Shown here: piece after piece, positions 22,271 to 22,854 of the stretch
How positions within the stretch are numbered: position 1 is the stretch's first letter
How the letters are laid out: the number at the start of each line of letters is the position of its first letter
NCBI GenBank assembly: GCA_038251315.1
Contig: JBBSBK010000055.1
Coordinates: 1 to 22,854, forward strand
DNA from: JBBKXP01 sp038251315
GTDB taxonomy: Bacteria > Pseudomonadota > Alphaproteobacteria > Rhodobacterales > Rhodobacteraceae
DNA length: 22,854 nt
Direction of reading: 5' to 3'
The notes under the pieces: model-generated
Databases searched by the model: none
Seen by the model: the letters and a program-made list of their open reading frames with translations, nothing else
What the model was told of the DNA's origin: nothing
Program-made: the position numbers and the translations under genes

Positions 22271-22854
22271 CGCGGATCGTCGGGGTGCTTTTCCACGCCC
22301 ACCGGGTCTTTGTGGATCAGCACATCGGCGCGCGGGTAGGCCCGCAGGATTGCCCGGCGCAGGGCCGCGCCAATGGCGTGTGCCTGATCTAGGGTCTGCC
22401 CGCCATCCAGTTCGATATGCAGGTTGACGAAAACCCGGCTACCCGCGACGCGGGTTTTCAGGTCGTGATAGCCGTGAACACCCGCGAAACCTTCGGCAAT
22501 CGCGGCGATCCCGGCGATCATCGCGGGGTCGGCTTGCCGATCCATCAGGGCGTCCCACGCCCCCTTGCCGATCCGCACCGCCCCGACCGCCAGCAAGGCA
22601 GCGGCACCCAAGGCGACCACCGAATCGATCTGCCCCAGCCCGAACCGGGCCGACGCCCAAAGCGCGATCAGTGCGCCGATGTTGGGGATCAGGTCGCCGA
22701 GGTAGTGTAAGGAGTCGGCGCGCACGACCCGGTTGCCGGTCTGTGTCGCCACCCTGCGCTGCCACGCCACCAGCCCCAAGGTGACGACGATGGAAAACAC
22801 GATGACCGCCATGCCAGAGCCCTCGCGCACCGGCAGCGGCACATCGTCGGCCAG
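22267..22854 (-). CDS. Cation diffusion facilitator (CDF) metal-efflux protein, N-terminus cut by window
   Basis: This is the C-terminal 195 residues of a CDF transporter, which exports divalent metals such as Zn, Fe or Mn in exchange for protons. The open frame runs to the right edge without a start. Visible parts are a membrane helix (AVIVFSIVVTLGLVAWQ), then ADSLHYLGDLIPNIGALIAL with the HxxxD pair of transmembrane helix 5, another helix (SVVALGAAALLAVGA) and the cytoplasmic dimerisation domain with GYHDLKTRVAGSRVFVNLHIELDG. The first four helices, including the other metal-site residues, lie outside, so metal specificity cannot be judged. Its stop TAG overlaps the M3 peptidase TAA in the word CTAA. 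Confidence 0.92.
   Translation of the reverse strand: MADDVPLPVREGSGMAVIVFSIVVTLGLVAWQRRVATQTGNRVVRADSLHYLGDLIPNIGALIALWASARFGLGQIDSVVALGAAALLAVGAVRIGKGAWDALMDRQADPAMIAGIAAIAEGFAGVHGYHDLKTRVAGSRVFVNLHIELDGGQTLDQAHAIGAALRRAILRAYPRADVLIHKDPVGVEKHPDDPR

Noticed and set aside
1..22854. CRISPR arrays, tRNA/rRNA genes, insertion sequences, attachment sites, phage or defence genes
   Set aside because: None seen on either strand; nearly all bases are covered by housekeeping or metabolic coding regions.

Overview
The window looks like a GC-rich chromosomal segment of an alphaproteobacterium, most likely Rhodobacterales/Rhodobacteraceae. This rests on gene content read from the translations: an RpoH sigma factor of the short RpoHII type preceded by a TGATCC-N18-TAA promoter, a CtrA-type half-site upstream of comM, a glutathione S-transferase with a C-terminal YHS-like tail, and an intercistronic CTCC-GGCG-GGAG element of a kind I remember from this family. 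No database search was possible. Genes are packed tightly: the longest gap is 92 bases, there are many 1-4 base overlaps, and I see no rRNA, tRNA, insertion sequence, CRISPR array or prophage gene. No stretch over 300 bases lacks a gene.

Layout. Positions 1-7844 (minus strand) form one co-directional run, transcribed right to left: an LpoA/LppC-like outer-membrane lipoprotein, glnD (overlapping it by 41 bases, TTG start), an endonuclease/exonuclease/phosphatase-fold lipoprotein, a GH13 alpha-glucosidase and an FAD-dependent oxidoreductase cut by the left edge. Diverging from it at 7929, on the plus strand, are rsmI, yraN, gshB and an HSL-type alpha/beta hydrolase. This converges on a minus-strand run (14761 to 11149) of cobU, an alpha-ribazole-phosphatase-like gene, GST-YHS and comM. 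From 14851 the plus strand carries rpoH (RpoHII type), coaBC, dut, a membrane-anchored moeB/thiF-like gene, an amino-acid ABC binding protein and permease, and an M3 oligopeptidase. The last converges on a CDF metal-efflux gene cut by the right edge.

Function. Most genes are core: nitrogen signalling (glnD), 16S rRNA modification (rsmI), CoA synthesis (coaBC), dUTP hydrolysis (dut), sulfur-carrier activation (moeB), cobalamin nucleotide-loop assembly (cobU plus phosphatase) and glutathione synthesis (gshB). Two regulatory themes stand out. A sigma-E-like promoter in front of rpoHII, together with an RpoH-like promoter in front of gshB, suggests wiring into the singlet-oxygen/redox response. 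A CtrA half-site in front of comM suggests control of competence or gene-transfer-agent recipient functions by CtrA.

I found no clearly new multi-gene system. The observations most worth following are the regulatory sites, the GST-YHS fusion, the membrane-anchored E1-like enzyme, the hairpin and missing Shine-Dalgarno between the ABC binding protein and permease, and the small intercistronic element before dut.
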